Assembly (NCBI GenBank): GCA_050084985.1
Contig: JBITNC010000001.1
Location: forward strand, 67,766,001 to 67,830,000
DNA: 64,000 nucleotides
Reading direction: 5' to 3'
From: Nageia nagi
Lineage: Eukaryota > Pinophyta
Positions 47,687-59,713 of the stretch are shown here, piece by piece (position 1 is the first letter of the stretch; each line of letters begins with the position of its first letter). A program made the position numbers and the translations under genes. The notes beneath the pieces were generated by a model that worked only from the letters and a program-made list of their open reading frames with translations, did not search any database and was not told the DNA's origin.

Positions 47687-50600
47687 TAAATTCCCAAACT
47701 TAGCCATTTTCGAGGGTTCTAGCTCTTCAACACGACAGAACCATGACTGGGCTATTTGGACACCCATGGGTGATGGGTTGATAGGCGTGATCTTGAGTTC
47801 AATCGGGGACAGTGGGAGGCTGTATTGACTAGGTGCCAGACGAATGTAAGTTGCAAAGGGTTCCCAAAATTGCAAAATTTTGGGGCGAGTTGTCTAAGGC
47901 ACAACAAATCATATCATTCTCATTTTGTAGGAGTGATAGGCATAAAAAGCAATTTCGAGGCTAACAGTTTGCAAAGGAGTCCAAGTGAGTTAGATATACT
48001 ATTGATAGACATATTCCCTCACTAATCAATTCATCATCCTCTTGTCAGATAAGAGGTAAGGCTGAGCAATCAAGAGCGCTTAAAAGGTCTATCGAAAGAA
48101 CAATGCATTCGAGCCTAGCCTCTGCAATCAAATTGACATACACAAAACCTTTTGGAAGATACATCTTTAGTGTATATGGTTTGGTAATAGCAACCAATGT
48201 TATCAGGCTAGAGGAATGGGGCACATTATGTTTTCATTCTGGTAATATCCTAGTCTACACTATGCATGTATGACTGAAATCTCTTCACTTATGATAGATT
48301 TCCTAATCTAGTGATATCAAGAATGACTAGTGATTTTTGGATCATTATTATTGCTATCTCTGAAAAGATGTCATCAAATTGATTGAATATGTAAATTAGA
48401 AAAATACAAAATTATTACAAAATTACTCAAATCCACTCAATAGAAAATGGAACAAATTGTAGATCTGCCCAGAAAGATTATTACAATCCGGAATTACATA
48501 TTTAATTTAGGAAATTGCAGATCTTCCCAGAAAGATTATTGCAGTCCGGATTTACAGATTTAATTATTATAGCAATCCAAAAATACATAAAAATAATGCA
48601 ACTACCAAAAGATTGTGGACGTCAGGCTTAGAAGACCAAAAGCAATCAATGGGACTGAAGTATACAAAAGAGGTGTAGTACCAATTTGGGGCCCAAGATG
48701 GTCCCCACTAAAGCTAAAAACAACTAAGAGATACAAAAAAGGGGTTGAAACCCTAGACGTAAGAAGAGAATGCACAAAGGAGAACTATACCGCCAAGATC
48801 GAATAAGAAGAGTCTGTGATAGTCAAACATCTTACCATAGTCAAACTGTTCTAATCAGTAATGAAGTATTGGACAGTAGAAGCATGGTGATCATGTTGGC
48901 CAAGACCTAACCTGTTATTGATGAGGAGATGATCCATGACCCTAAGGAATAATACACCCCTGCTTCAAGCAAGAGAGGGGTATTGTAGAGGTCCTAACAG
49001 CAGTGGCTCACATAGGAAGACATGGCTGCACAATCTCTTTTCATAAAATGACCCTAAGGAATAATGCACCCCTGCTTCAGGCAAGAGAGGGGTATTGTAG
49101 GTCCTAACAGCAGTGGCTCATGTAGGAAGTCATGGCTGCGCAATCTGGTTATCATAAAACTGAATCGTGGTAGCATCAAAACTATGTCCGGTGCCTCTTA
49201 ATAATTGAAACAAGAAGGAAGTGATCTATCAAGTTGGGTTCAATCTCTCTTGCAAGTTGACACCCTGAGAGTGATTACCTCCCAAATATGTAGAACCCTG
49301 CACTTCTATTCTGGCTAGTAACAAAAAGCAGCCCGTAATCTTTAGAAGCCTCTTAACATGATATAGAACTTGGAGATATAGTGCTCTCCAGTGTCTCCAT
49401 CTTAAATGGAATATAGCTGACAAAATTTTGTCATGACTAGAAATGTGGTGATTAATCACAACTCTTGAGCTTCCAAAGTGGGATTCCAAGGCCACAAATC
49501 CAATAATATTGAACATGACCAGGATGAGCAAAAATATTATTAAGCTGATTTAGATATAAATCAATTGAAGGGTTGACAATAAGGAGTAATTACTAACAAT
49601 GAGTGGATCAAAATATAATTACAAAGCAATACCAGTTAAAAAGGCTTGCCTGCACATTTGATTTCCAAATATGCCTAGTTTGGTTGTGGAAGGATTTCCA
49701 GATTTGTTTATTCTACTTTTTTAGGTTGACTACTGTAAATTCAATTTGAATTGTATGACTATGAAACTGACAAACTATGGACTTGTGGAAATCAATTTTG
49801 TTTGAATCTTGCGGAATAGAAATTTGATAACTGGATGGAAATGAATGTATAATTTTCTAAAATTAAGCTATTTATGAGTGATTTTCTAGATTTAATCAAC
49901 TTATGTGTGATTTTCTAAATTTAAGCTATTTATGTATGATTTTCTAACTTTTAGCAATTTATCTGTGAGCAGCAAAATGGCCCAGAACAACATATGCATA
50001 TACAAATATCGCACAAGCATTGGTATTAATATCAGAATTTAGAATCATGCAACTTATGGCCATCAACATTCTACTTTGTTAATCCCATGTTATTACACTT
50101 ACTATTAGACTGTCTACAGGACCACACCTATCATAAAGAGTTCACACTTTTAACATCTTAAACAACTGTTGGAGGGCAAAAGTTTCAACCTATGGCCTCT
50201 CCACGTTGTAAAGGCATTATATTTACAATTTACCACTTATCCTGATTTGCACTTCATACAACTGCACATAATGGGTCAAATTTCTAACTACACAAGCTGA
50301 CGCTTGAGTATCTCCACAGTATGAGATTCTGTTTATTTACAACAGGTGGAAGAGAAACAGAGGGTGTAAATTCATAAAATATATAGTGCTTTTACACATA
50401 GTATGTCTTCAAAGCCATTAGTAATTAAACACAAGTTCAATTGATCCAAGTTCTTGCGCTTTCTGACTCCATATAAAATGTAAATACTTATTCTATTTTA
50501 TATCAACAGGGTTCAAGACAATTGCTTCTCCTTAGCGATGGTAAAGTAAAAAAACTACTTGCTTCAGCAAATTTATAGGGAGAAGCTAATTCTCTTTCCT

Positions 50601-51672
50601 ATAACTATTTGCTCCATATAATAATAAGAAGTTTTACTAATTAGTGTCAATAACATCTGATAACAAAATCTCTGGTATGCAATTGTGGCAAGGTTAGAAG
50701 AAAATTTTGCAGCTATTTCTGCTATTCCAAGACCAACCTATGATATAAGCTGTACTTAGTTGTGAATGTCTTCAGCGAAAATGTTTTCCAAACTCATGCC
50801 CTGTCGTATCAACCTCCAAACTGGTATTCATTTATCATGTACCAGTATCTGGTTTGTTGATCAACATTTGAAATTCCAAACCATAGTTCAGAAACATAAT
50901 AACTTGATAAAACCAGGGAGGTCAAGTTAAAAAAATTAATGTACTAGCATTTTAACCCCTTCTGTTCCCCCCACCCCAACAGCTTCTTTCTGTCTTAGTT
51001 CTTGATGGGTTTTAATCCATCATTAATTATCAACCAAGGATTGTCAGATTTATGCTAAAGCTTGTCCTGTATACACCTATTTACAAAGAGATCCAATTAT
51101 ATGAAAACAGAATATTAAATAAAAGAAATCCTACTCTACATCTAACTAACGGGTAATAAGTCCTTCCTCTTTATACAAAAAAGGGGATCCTTCCTTGCTG
51201 CATGAAGAGAGATCACTATCCCCTTTTCAACAACTCAAAAAAGCTACTAGAGCAATTGATATGTTTGAGATGATGCCTGATCCATTGGTATTGGACTAAA
51301 AAGCAAATCATTCTATAAAAGGGGGCGGGTGATTGAATGCCTTGAATAATGATAGTAAGGCTTCAATAATATCTGATAATCGCAAAAAGATTTATGGGAT
51401 GAAAACGTTTTTGTATTTAGTCTCTTATTCTCTATATGATTAATTAGAGCAGCAGAAATTAAAAAAACAGATTTGGATGGTATGGGTTTGTCATAAAGTT
51501 AAGATACCAGACCATACCCTCCAATTGTTTTTTTGTTTTCTGGGGCAGATTGTCCCATAAAGTTGAGCATACCCCATTCAAACACCATAATAATGAATAC
51601 ACTACAAAATATGAAATGCGTTATATCAATATTTGTTCCTAAAGATTGCATGAAATCGAGTGTAGTGGTTAC
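47687..51672. other. Lipase intron, right of copia element 2
   Basis: No lipase exon with matching phase could be placed here, although one short exon must lie somewhere between 51,673 and 35,760. Local tandem duplications occur at 48,456-48,575 and 48,936-49,157. The rest shows nothing recognisable. Confidence 0.5.
48936..49157. repeat. ~112-bp tandem duplication
   Basis: Two head-to-tail copies starting ATGACCCTAAGGAATAAT at 48,936 and 49,048, differing by a few substitutions and small indels. Confidence 0.85.
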
Positions 51673-52099
51673 CTCCAAGAAACTCCAAATGGCCACCACC
51701 AGATGCACGGTAAGCAACGAGATCTCCTAGAAGGCCAGCAACAGAGTCAACTTCATCAGCCTCCAAAATGCTCCTGAACATTTGCCAGAAAAATCATTAT
51801 AGATTGGTAAAAAAGAAAGCATATAAAATCATGTGAGCTGCTAGTAAACAAGTTATGGCTTATGATAAAACATACAAATATTGGAACCTTCCAAGGCAAC
51901 ATAATACTTCCCGAATCCCATGGTCAAATATCTCACGATAATGAGCTTTACAAGCTGCATCATATCTTGCATAAAAGGACCTCCATTTTAGAACATCTGA
52001 CCCAGCACAGCACTGCGCAATCACTAAAAGCCATGCTATAATCGCAAGGGCAACAACTATAATTTGTTTCCAGACACCACCATGACTGTTTATACCTGT

Positions 52100-53290
52100 T
52101 GTAATAACCCAGTTGAAGTCTTTAAACTCGGAAACAATAGACTCAAACTTGCAAAAATGCATCAGAGAAAGTATCATTATGTCCTACGATCATATGCATA
52201 AGCATTGATCCCAATTATGATAGCAGTTACAAAGCTAATGCCTTCTAAGTTATTCTACAATCCTACCAGAAAATGTTAAAGGGTCTATAATAAATTAGAA
52301 GCAATTTTGAGTAGATAAGATGACCAAAAATCAGAATGGTCCCTATATAGTTGATGTGTTTTTTCTATAAAACAAAGAGTAGTTCCCAAATCCATACTTC
52401 ATTCCAAACATACATGAATTTTAATGACAGACTATGTTTCAGCAAGTTCTAAACCTGAATTTCTCATATTATTCATAAAACTAGCTTAAATTCCAAATAA
52501 CAATAACATAGATGATGCAGAAAATACATGTTGGATATCTACGTAAAATTCATCCACTTCAAACTATTGTGCCACATCAAGTCCTCTCCTATAAGACTTG
52601 CAAGTCAAAGTTATCTTCAAAAGGTCATAGATGTCAGAATTTGCACTTTGAACATTAGTCATTTATAATTCAGACTTTCATGTTGATTTCCAATGCCATC
52701 ACTTAAAATATCAATGAACCTAATGATCTACAATAGGCAATACATTTGCAACCACCAATTATAGCAATCTCAATGTGAATCATTAAGTTAACCAAACAGA
52801 ACTACATCCCTAAAAATTAATTTACTAGCCATGCTGCGCAATGTACACACTCAATCAATGATGATTCAGAGCACAAACACACAAATAGAAACAACAAAGT
52901 GCTCAAGTACCACAGGTCAATGATCATCCATACAAATCATCTTTCAAAGACTCAGTGGATGTTGATAGCCATGACTAACAAAATATATATTTGGCTGTTG
53001 ATTTTCATTATGACTTGTGAAATATGTATTTTTCTTCAGTTTCCAACTATAGTATTGCTTAGACCTTCCTTGATACTTTGATTTCTTTAGATAAGTGCTA
53101 CTTTAATATAAAATAAATTCCAAACAATCCTTTAATTTGAAGTAAAAAACATCTTAGGAAAAGAAAATTAGTTTTATTCAGAGAAGGAACATCCCAAACT
53201 TATTTTCCAACATAAGTCGAAAGATTATTTTTACAAAATTTTATAGTTCCTCATTACATATGTAATTCAATTATTTTCAACAACAATTAA
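52100..53290. other. Gene-free stretch upstream of the first lipase exon found
   Basis: The amino-terminal membrane exons expected for this lipase family were looked for on the minus strand here and up to 59.7 kb and were not recognised. Confidence 0.4.
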
Positions 53291-53755
53291 AGCTAGGAGC
53301 AAGCTATCCAGCCTCCTAAATCCCCCCCCCCCCACCTTTCTAACACGCGCAATTTTCGAGTACGTTGGAGACGAGCATTGGTAAGGTCTGCTTTTTTATT
53401 TAATCCCTTTTCCATATCAAATAGAAATATTGTGAGTTGTTTCGTTTGCATCCGATGGTATAATGGTTAACATAGTACAATGTGCTAGCATATACCCGAG
53501 TTCAAATCCTTGCAAACACTTTTGTAAAATATTTGCTTCAACACTTAAATTTTTTTTTAGCAAAAAAGTGTGAAGGCATAGAGTTTAACCTGAAAATAGG
53601 TAAAAACAATATGTTTAACCCTAAAATGAGTAAATGCAATGCGTTTAACTCAATTTTCCGATCACCATCGATATACTCAAACTTTGGGCCATGTCAGAGG
53701 TGTCAGGAGTATGAGGGTGAATTTACGAGGCTGGATAGCTTGCTCCTTAAAGCTA
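53287..53755. mobile_element. Mutator-like MITE with 9-bp target duplication
   Basis: A 451-bp element (53,296-53,746) has 26-bp terminal inverted repeats beginning GGAGCAAGCTATCCAGCCTC, with one mismatch between the ends. It is flanked by a perfect 9-bp direct repeat TTAAAGCTA (53,287-53,295 and 53,747-53,755). A 9-bp target duplication is the hallmark of Mutator-like transposons. The element is too small to encode a transposase and has no suitable frame, so it is non-autonomous. It contains a run of twelve C and an internal tRNA-like sequence. The perfect target duplication suggests a fairly recent insertion. Confidence 0.85.
53445..53518 (+). other. tRNA-like sequence inside the MITE
   Basis: Seven-base acceptor-like arms GTTTGCA and TGCAAAC enclose ~60 nt that include a D-arm-like ATGGTATAATGGTTAACA and a good B-box, GAGTTCAAATCC. 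The T-stem is imperfect and about two bases short, and no clean anticodon arm forms, so it is not a working tRNA gene. It could be a decayed tRNA gene or a SINE head picked up by the transposon. Confidence 0.5.
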
Positions 53756-54020
53756 TGGTCATAAAGAAATAATAACTATTACATATGAAATGCATGTAAT
53801 GGTAGAAATAAGGAAATTCTATTGATGCTTGTGGGTAAACAAAATAGGTCAATAAGACTAGAGAAATAAAAACAATGTGTACAAACCATTGTTTAACAAG
53901 ATTAAAGATAACTGAGCTAAAGCAAGATAGAAAATATGTTTTGAATAGCATGTGAGAATCATCAAAAGAAATACCATAAATGTTGGAGCCAAAACAAGAT
54001 CTGAGGGTGTGCAATCTCAC

Positions 54021-54086
54021 AGGAAACTCCTAACACCAACGCTAGTGAGACCGAGGAAACTCCTAACATCAAGGCTAGTGAGACCG
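54021..54086. repeat. 33-bp tandem duplication
   Basis: Two adjacent copies of a 33-bp unit beginning AGGAAACTCCTAACA and ending GTGAGACCG. They differ at two positions. Confidence 0.8.
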
Positions 54087-54859
54087 TTGGAGGTAATGGG
54101 CCTCTTGCCCTATGGCAAAGAGGATGGTGCTTAATACTCTAACAACATTTAATGAGGGAGTACATGGCCATTTAAGACACTTGAAATTGCATTTTAACTA
54201 TCTAAAATGGTTTTACTTAATTGATATACTTTGTTTATGCAAAAATGCCAATTTAAGTCAGTCTTGTGCTATATTCTAATTTAGCATTATCTTATGTGCA
54301 TGTCATCCTAAGTGGGTCCACCTAGGTAACCTTAAAATTAGACTTCTCAAGTATATATAAAGCAAGGATACATGGGAACGCATTCACCCCTCCTGAACAA
54401 CCGTTCTAGACGTTTCTAGCATTCGAGGACGAGGGAACACACTTGGGAACCTCTCCTAGTCGTTCCTGATTTGGTGAGTGGCTAGGAGACATCTCTAATT
54501 GGAATAAGAGACTTTCTTTATTACATTCCTTAATCAAGTATAAATACAAGAGAAAGAACCTAAAAATAGAAAAGGGTTCATAAAATAACATATATCTATA
54601 ACTAACAACTATCCTATAATTAACCATTGTCCTATAATTAATCACTAATCTATGATTAACCACTAATGTATTATTATTCTAACAAAAACCTTTATGCTCA
54701 AGAATCAAATTGTTAAAATTACTAGGAAGGATCTCCCAAATTTCACCAAATACATTGGTACAAAAGACCCTAGACAACACAAACTCAATATAATAACAAA
54801 GCAATTAAATTCGACAACAATGAAGATCTCATGACAAGGGTATCTTCAAGAGCTTAATA

Positions 54860-55620
54860 GATGATGCTATCCTATAGTAGCGAGATTTGCTAGATGGCAA
54901 TATTAAGAATTTTGATAATCTCATAAATAAATTTGTGCAAGAATTCAAAATCAAACATCAAATTTGACAGCACATTAGGAGATTTGTACAAGCCCAAGTA
55001 GTTGTCAAATCAAATTTTGTGATTTCCTAAAGCTATGAAAAAAGAAAACCAATGAAATCATAGAAAAACACGATGTAAAAGCTCTCTTACAATCACTTCC
55101 TCTAAAATTCAAAAGACACGTTTGCAATCTTATTGATTCACAAGCCATTCATCCAAGGAAGAAATGATTCCCAAAATGATAAAAATGGAAACTATTCTCT
55201 TGAAATGTGGAATATAGAAATATGGAAAGGGTAGCAACAAGAAAAGGAACAACACAACAATTGACAAAGAAAAGGACAAGAACAACAACAGAACAGTTGT
55301 AGCAAAAATAGAACAAGTTCAAACCAACCTTCATCAAAAACCTCAAATACTTAGGAAAGCTTAATCTTAGTTTTGGACACCTTGATTAAGGGACATAACT
55401 GAGTTACCTCCAAGAAGAGAACATTACTTTCCTAATGGTGTCCTATAAGGTTACAGGTTTGAGCAATTTGCAACTATCATCACAACACTGAATATACCAT
55501 AGAAAAATGTAGAAAATTGATGAACATTGTTTAAGATTTGATTGATCAGAAGGTAATACAGTTTGCTAATTATCCACAACCCAACCAACCCATCTAGAAG
55601 ACTTGGGATTTTACGAATTA
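54860..55620 (+). mobile_element. Ty3-type LTR retrotransposon gag relic
   Basis: Interrupted plus-strand frames read RDLLDGNIKNFDNLINKF then VQEFKI, the core of a Retrotrans_gag domain. Later comes ALLQSLPLKFKRHV, and finally YHHNTEYTIEKCRKLMNIV followed by DLIDQKVIQ, which matches the H.T..C..L...I..LI..G tail of Ty3 gag. Stops and shifts are numerous and no LTRs were identified. It lies between the lipase and GH127 genes. Confidence 0.6.
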
Positions 55621-56974
55621 ATACCACTTCATCCACACAATCAAAAACTGGAAATTTATAGTAATCCATTGCTAAAAGACGTTGTGAATCATGTTAAAAA
55701 AACCATCAAAAAGTGTTGTTAGATTTGCAAAAAATAATCTTAAAACAAGATACAGAAACACATTATCAACATAGCAGTCATTTCAAAAGCATATCAAGCT
55801 TGAAATTCGTTCTATCCCAAGTGGATATTCTAGGACAAGTAGGTCCAAATCATGAGCACTCTGGGACTACACAACCACAACATGGGTGTTCTATAATAGT
55901 TCCCAGAAACATATCAGAACAGTTCCAAAAGGTTAAATACATAGCCTGTGTTAGCATGGTGATTTCTTCAGCAGAAAACAATTGCATATTTGCAATTACA
56001 GGTTGTCCTTCCAAAGACATATTTTCCTCAGCAGACGCACAATAAAAGATGTATTTTCTCAATGAAATGATTAATTTTTAACATTTTTGAATCACTCCAA
56101 ATAATTCAATTAAAGATTAGAATCATTAATTCAACTATTGTTGAATACTTATTATGAAGGAAAGATGAGAAAGCACAATTTCATGAGGTTACTGTAAAAC
56201 CTGGAATAGATATTGAGTAAATATGAAACACAGCCTTAGTCTTTGTGTGCCTGCCTAATTTATTTTATATAAATTCAAAATCCTCCAACACATAGCCTGA
56301 TACTCTGCCTTCCCCTATCCAAACATAGATAAACTCACAATTATAATGTATTGTGAAACTACTCCAGTGAGTAACTAATTTTGCTTTAAGAAATACGAAT
56401 GTAAACAACAATACCGATGAAACATAACAATCTGTATATTCCTTCTAATGAACTGCAAGCAATGAAAAACAACCATCTGAATATTTATTCTAATGTACTG
56501 CAACGCTCCCTAAATGTTTTATTTCAACTTTTAAAAAATACATTCTGGTTAAAAGCAAAGACCTGAAAATTTCTTCTAATGTATTGCATACTGCAAAGCT
56601 AAATAAATGTTTTTTTCAAATTAAAAGTGTACATTCAGATTTAAAATAAAGCATTTAGCAAAACAGTCATGAGATTGTTTTCAAGGATTTACAAATTATA
56701 TATAAATCTTTGGTATCACTTGATGCCTTTCAAAAATCAATTGTTTTTGTGGAGATGTAAAAAAAATGACAAATAAGAGCCATACCCATTCTGGACACGA
56801 TTTCCAATAATTGTCACCAAAAGATAAATAAATTTTACTAGTAAACACTTATGAATGCCACAAGAAGTATATGAGTGGCATATGGCTAGAAATACAAAAT
56901 CAATATTTAGGAACATGAAAATACATGTGTACTCCAAGGGTTGTGAATAGATGCCTGAATAGATTCAGCAAATA

Positions 56975-57048
56975 AAGGTGTTACTATTATTTTTGGAAAT
57001 TTATTTCCCTGAAGGTGTCAATATTATTTTTGGAAATTTATTTCCCTG
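56975..57048. repeat. 37-bp tandem duplication
   Basis: Two adjacent units, each beginning AAGGTGT and ending TTTATTTCCCTG, at 56,975 and 57,012. Confidence 0.85.
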
Positions 57049-57140
57049 TCAATGATGTCGAATGGCAGCCTTTTTGTCTATTCCATGTCGATGATGTCAT
57101 ATGTACGAAAGCCTTTTGGTTTTATTACTGTTTAAATATA

Positions 57141-57219
57141 TTACAATTCTTATCTTGGTTTGAACCCTTGGTGCTTTTGCATCTATACATAGTATATCAC
57201 ATAAGAATCTCATACAGTA
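57141..57219. repeat. 79-bp repeat, copy 1 of 2
   Basis: Nearly identical to 59,120-59,198, in the same orientation; it contains TTGGTTTGAACCCTTGGTGC. A related, more diverged motif pair (TTCCATGTCGATGATGTCAT) occurs at 57,079 and 57,235. Probably fragments of one mobile-element family. Confidence 0.75.
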
Positions 57220-57249
57220 TTGTCTTTTGGTATTTTCCATGTCCATGAT

Positions 57250-59110
57250 GCCATATGTATGAAATCCTTTTGGCTTCGTTGCAGCATGCTTGATATATGT
57301 ATAAACAGGGTTACATTGCACATTAAGATACTACAGAAAATGTGCTTCCTTGCAAGAAGCTTCTCAAGGTATAAATGTCTAATTGCCCCAGACACAAGCA
57401 GTAGTTTATTGCTCTAGGTATGGAGGGTCAATATATAATTAGTGGCAACAAAACCAATTTGAAACTTTCCTTGATTATAATGCTTCTATTCAAAAAAATA
57501 TCTTGTAAATATTGTTTAATGATGCTTCAACAATTAGATTATTGTGGATGTATTTCGCATTCCCATACAATTGACATCTACCACAATAATAAATTAATCA
57601 TTTCCTTTTGAAATATGTAGGTAGGTCATTGATGCACTCCATTGGAAGCTCGTTTTCATTTCTTTTTTCATAATATATAATGGATGAAATTAAGCAAAAT
57701 ATGATGCTGGCAACAAGTTTTTGTTAGCTATTGCAATCAACAACATTTGTATATATTTTTCATACCTTGCCAATTGAATATATTGGTTAGCACTGTAAAA
57801 TGATCTTGGAAAACCAACATGCCTAGAAATTGAAGCATCATGACTCCTATAAAACTATTGAATTCTAAAAAAGTTATTCATAAACTTGATCAATAAAATA
57901 TCATTTATTTTCAAATGAGAATTGAATAGTTTTGATAATTTCAACGACTTGTTTGATGCTCATGATCTTTGAAAAAGGTCTTATGAATACATTACTTGTG
58001 ACTTTAAATGCAAACAAATCCATAATCGTTGAAATTTACTTTAGTTAGTGTAAAAAATGCTCTTGGCATGTCCATATTGTTAGAGAGAACTTGTTGCATA
58101 TAGATCATGCAAGTAAAGATTTAAACATAGACCTTTAAAGTCATCAAAAGAACAACATAAAATATAGATGTTGACATAATTGTCATTTAATCCTGAAATC
58201 ATTAAACATGAACGAAAAAATTCTATGATTATAAACATTAGATCTGAAACTAGTATAAAACATTATAAGAGAAACTTGATTTCTTGTAACAACATGTCAA
58301 TTTTTGTATGAGAGTCGAATTTACTTTAGTTGGGCAACTCATGCTCAAACTATCAGAATAGCAACAAAGCTGCCAGTAGGAAATCTTTCACAGATTAGGA
58401 GAAAACTTTTACAAAGAGATCACTCCATGAACACCAAAAAGGCCCTATAAAATCATATTCTAGATTCTTATACATCTGAGTGAGTGATGACAATATAACC
58501 AACCAAAAAGAAAATTCAATATGAAAAATTACAAAATCTCCTAATGAACCCACAAGTTGTTCTCAAAGGACACAAATCTTGTTGGGCACATGGATACCAA
58601 TAATCAGTACTGAAGCAAATTTTCTAAAGGCATTGTAACAGCCCCGTTCATTCTTGGAAGCAAATGTTACCATTTCCTCTGAGGTGCAACTTCTTTCAAT
58701 AGTATGCTCAACAAGTACTAAAAATATAAATTATCTTAAAGCATCATTCTTCTCTCAATTGAAAACTTTCACTCGCAACCTCTTTTGGGAATAGCCATAT
58801 TGCCTTCAACAAAAATGATACAGCAGAAAGGGTCACAAGAAAGGCATAAACAATTGATTAACTAAGTACCAAAATTTCTACTTTTAATCCGAAATGAATC
58901 ATGTGATAAAAATCAAATATCATTGGAGTGAGGATTTGGTGAATTCTCATGCTTGGGTGGTGTTTGAAGCATTTCCTAATAGTCTTGTGGAGATTGTTTT
59001 CAGCTGAAACCTGTCAAGATGAATCAATCATATTTGAGAGGCTGTAACTTTTGTGTAGGCATTCAGTTGAGGAAAATGTTATACCATTGGACAGCTTTCA
59101 AAAAGACTGT
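57250..59110. other. gene-free interval downstream of the GH127 gene
   Basis: AT-rich, with no exon or RNA gene recognised. Confidence 0.45.
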
Positions 59111-59119
59111 TAACATATA

Positions 59120-59198
59120 TTACAGTTTTTATCTTGGTTTGAACCCTTGGTGCTTTTGCATCTGTACATAGTATATCACATAAGAATCTCATGCAGTA
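59120..59198. repeat. 79-bp repeat, copy 2 of 2
   Basis: Same sequence as 57,141-57,219 with three or four substitutions. Confidence 0.75.
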
Positions 59199-59514
59199 AA
59201 AGGAATACAAAAGATTAAGTTTGTATGTATTAAAATATTTTATTGTACTTTAGTCTCCTCCAAGCATTTGAAAATCAAATATTAGTAGTTAGCTTTTTGC
59301 ATAACTTTGATGATTGGCATTATGCATGTGACTCACCTCTTCAATTTGTTTAAAGCAAGGAATGGATGCTCTAGCATTCAAACAATAATTAATTGAATAT
59401 GTTGTCTACTGATACATTAAAATATTGTTAAGAGAGGCTCTGCAGCTATCATTTTAAATGCAACTTTTATCATTTTATGATCTGAAATAATAAGTTTTGG
59501 CCATCCAACTAAAA

Positions 59515-59665
59515 AGTTCTTCGAAAACATCTCTCACAACACTCTTGAATATTTTGCAAATGCCTTTGAACTAGTAAATATGACAACATAGCATACATAG
59601 AAATGGTAGCAATGTTTAAAGAAGCACTTGCATATACAATTATCCATCACAATACCATGCTAAAA
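59515..59665. repeat. Dispersed repeat shared with the lipase intron
   Basis: Moderately diverged copy of 32,515-32,690. It ends just below the GH127 stop codon, so it may contribute that gene's 3' untranslated sequence. Confidence 0.55.
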
Positions 59666-59713
59666 TATACTACACAACAAATAATTTTTATTTTACTTGT
59701 GCAAATGAATACA

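Larger units (their letters stand above)
24151..52095 (-). pseudogene. sn1-diacylglycerol-lipase-like class 3 lipase gene, probably disrupted
   Basis: Exons fitted by phase (minus strand): 52,095-51,876; 51,773-51,673; 35,760-35,656; 35,554-35,463; 35,239-35,135; 32,862-32,713; 30,317-30,142; an optional 29,507-29,496; 29,383-29,277; 26,980-26,883; 26,478 to ~25,559; 24,362-24,297; 24,238-24,151. The product resembles plant DAGL-type lipases. In order it has a membrane segment (IIVVALAIIAWLLVIAQCC), GSDVLKWRSFYARYD, GDNWWRGHAA, KREAAYFVVVAHHLRC, SVRGTETPEDLLADG, the nucleophile elbow VGHSLGGA, and VSPSMFVDHMPWRCHYAM. Such enzymes cleave diacylglycerol at membranes. Missing: the N-terminal exons, and one short exon between 51,673 and 35,760 required by phase. 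Damage: TAG at 26,454-26,456 within NDEF-stop-ARLS, where relatives have Ser, and a frame change plus TGA near 26.2-26.0 kb (unless a weak ~200-bp intron is there). The other junctions keep frame, so inactivation is recent, or the reference allele is faulty. Confidence 0.8.

Noticed and set aside
51240-51300. Candidate for the missing short lipase exon (about 29 nt, ISNISIAL)
   Set aside because: The phase fits, but the acceptor lacks a pyrimidine tract and the peptide does not resemble the ALALLQ segment expected from relatives.
53445-53518. A functional tRNA gene
   Set aside because: The T-stem is short and mismatched and no anticodon arm forms; only the acceptor arms and B-box look tRNA-like.
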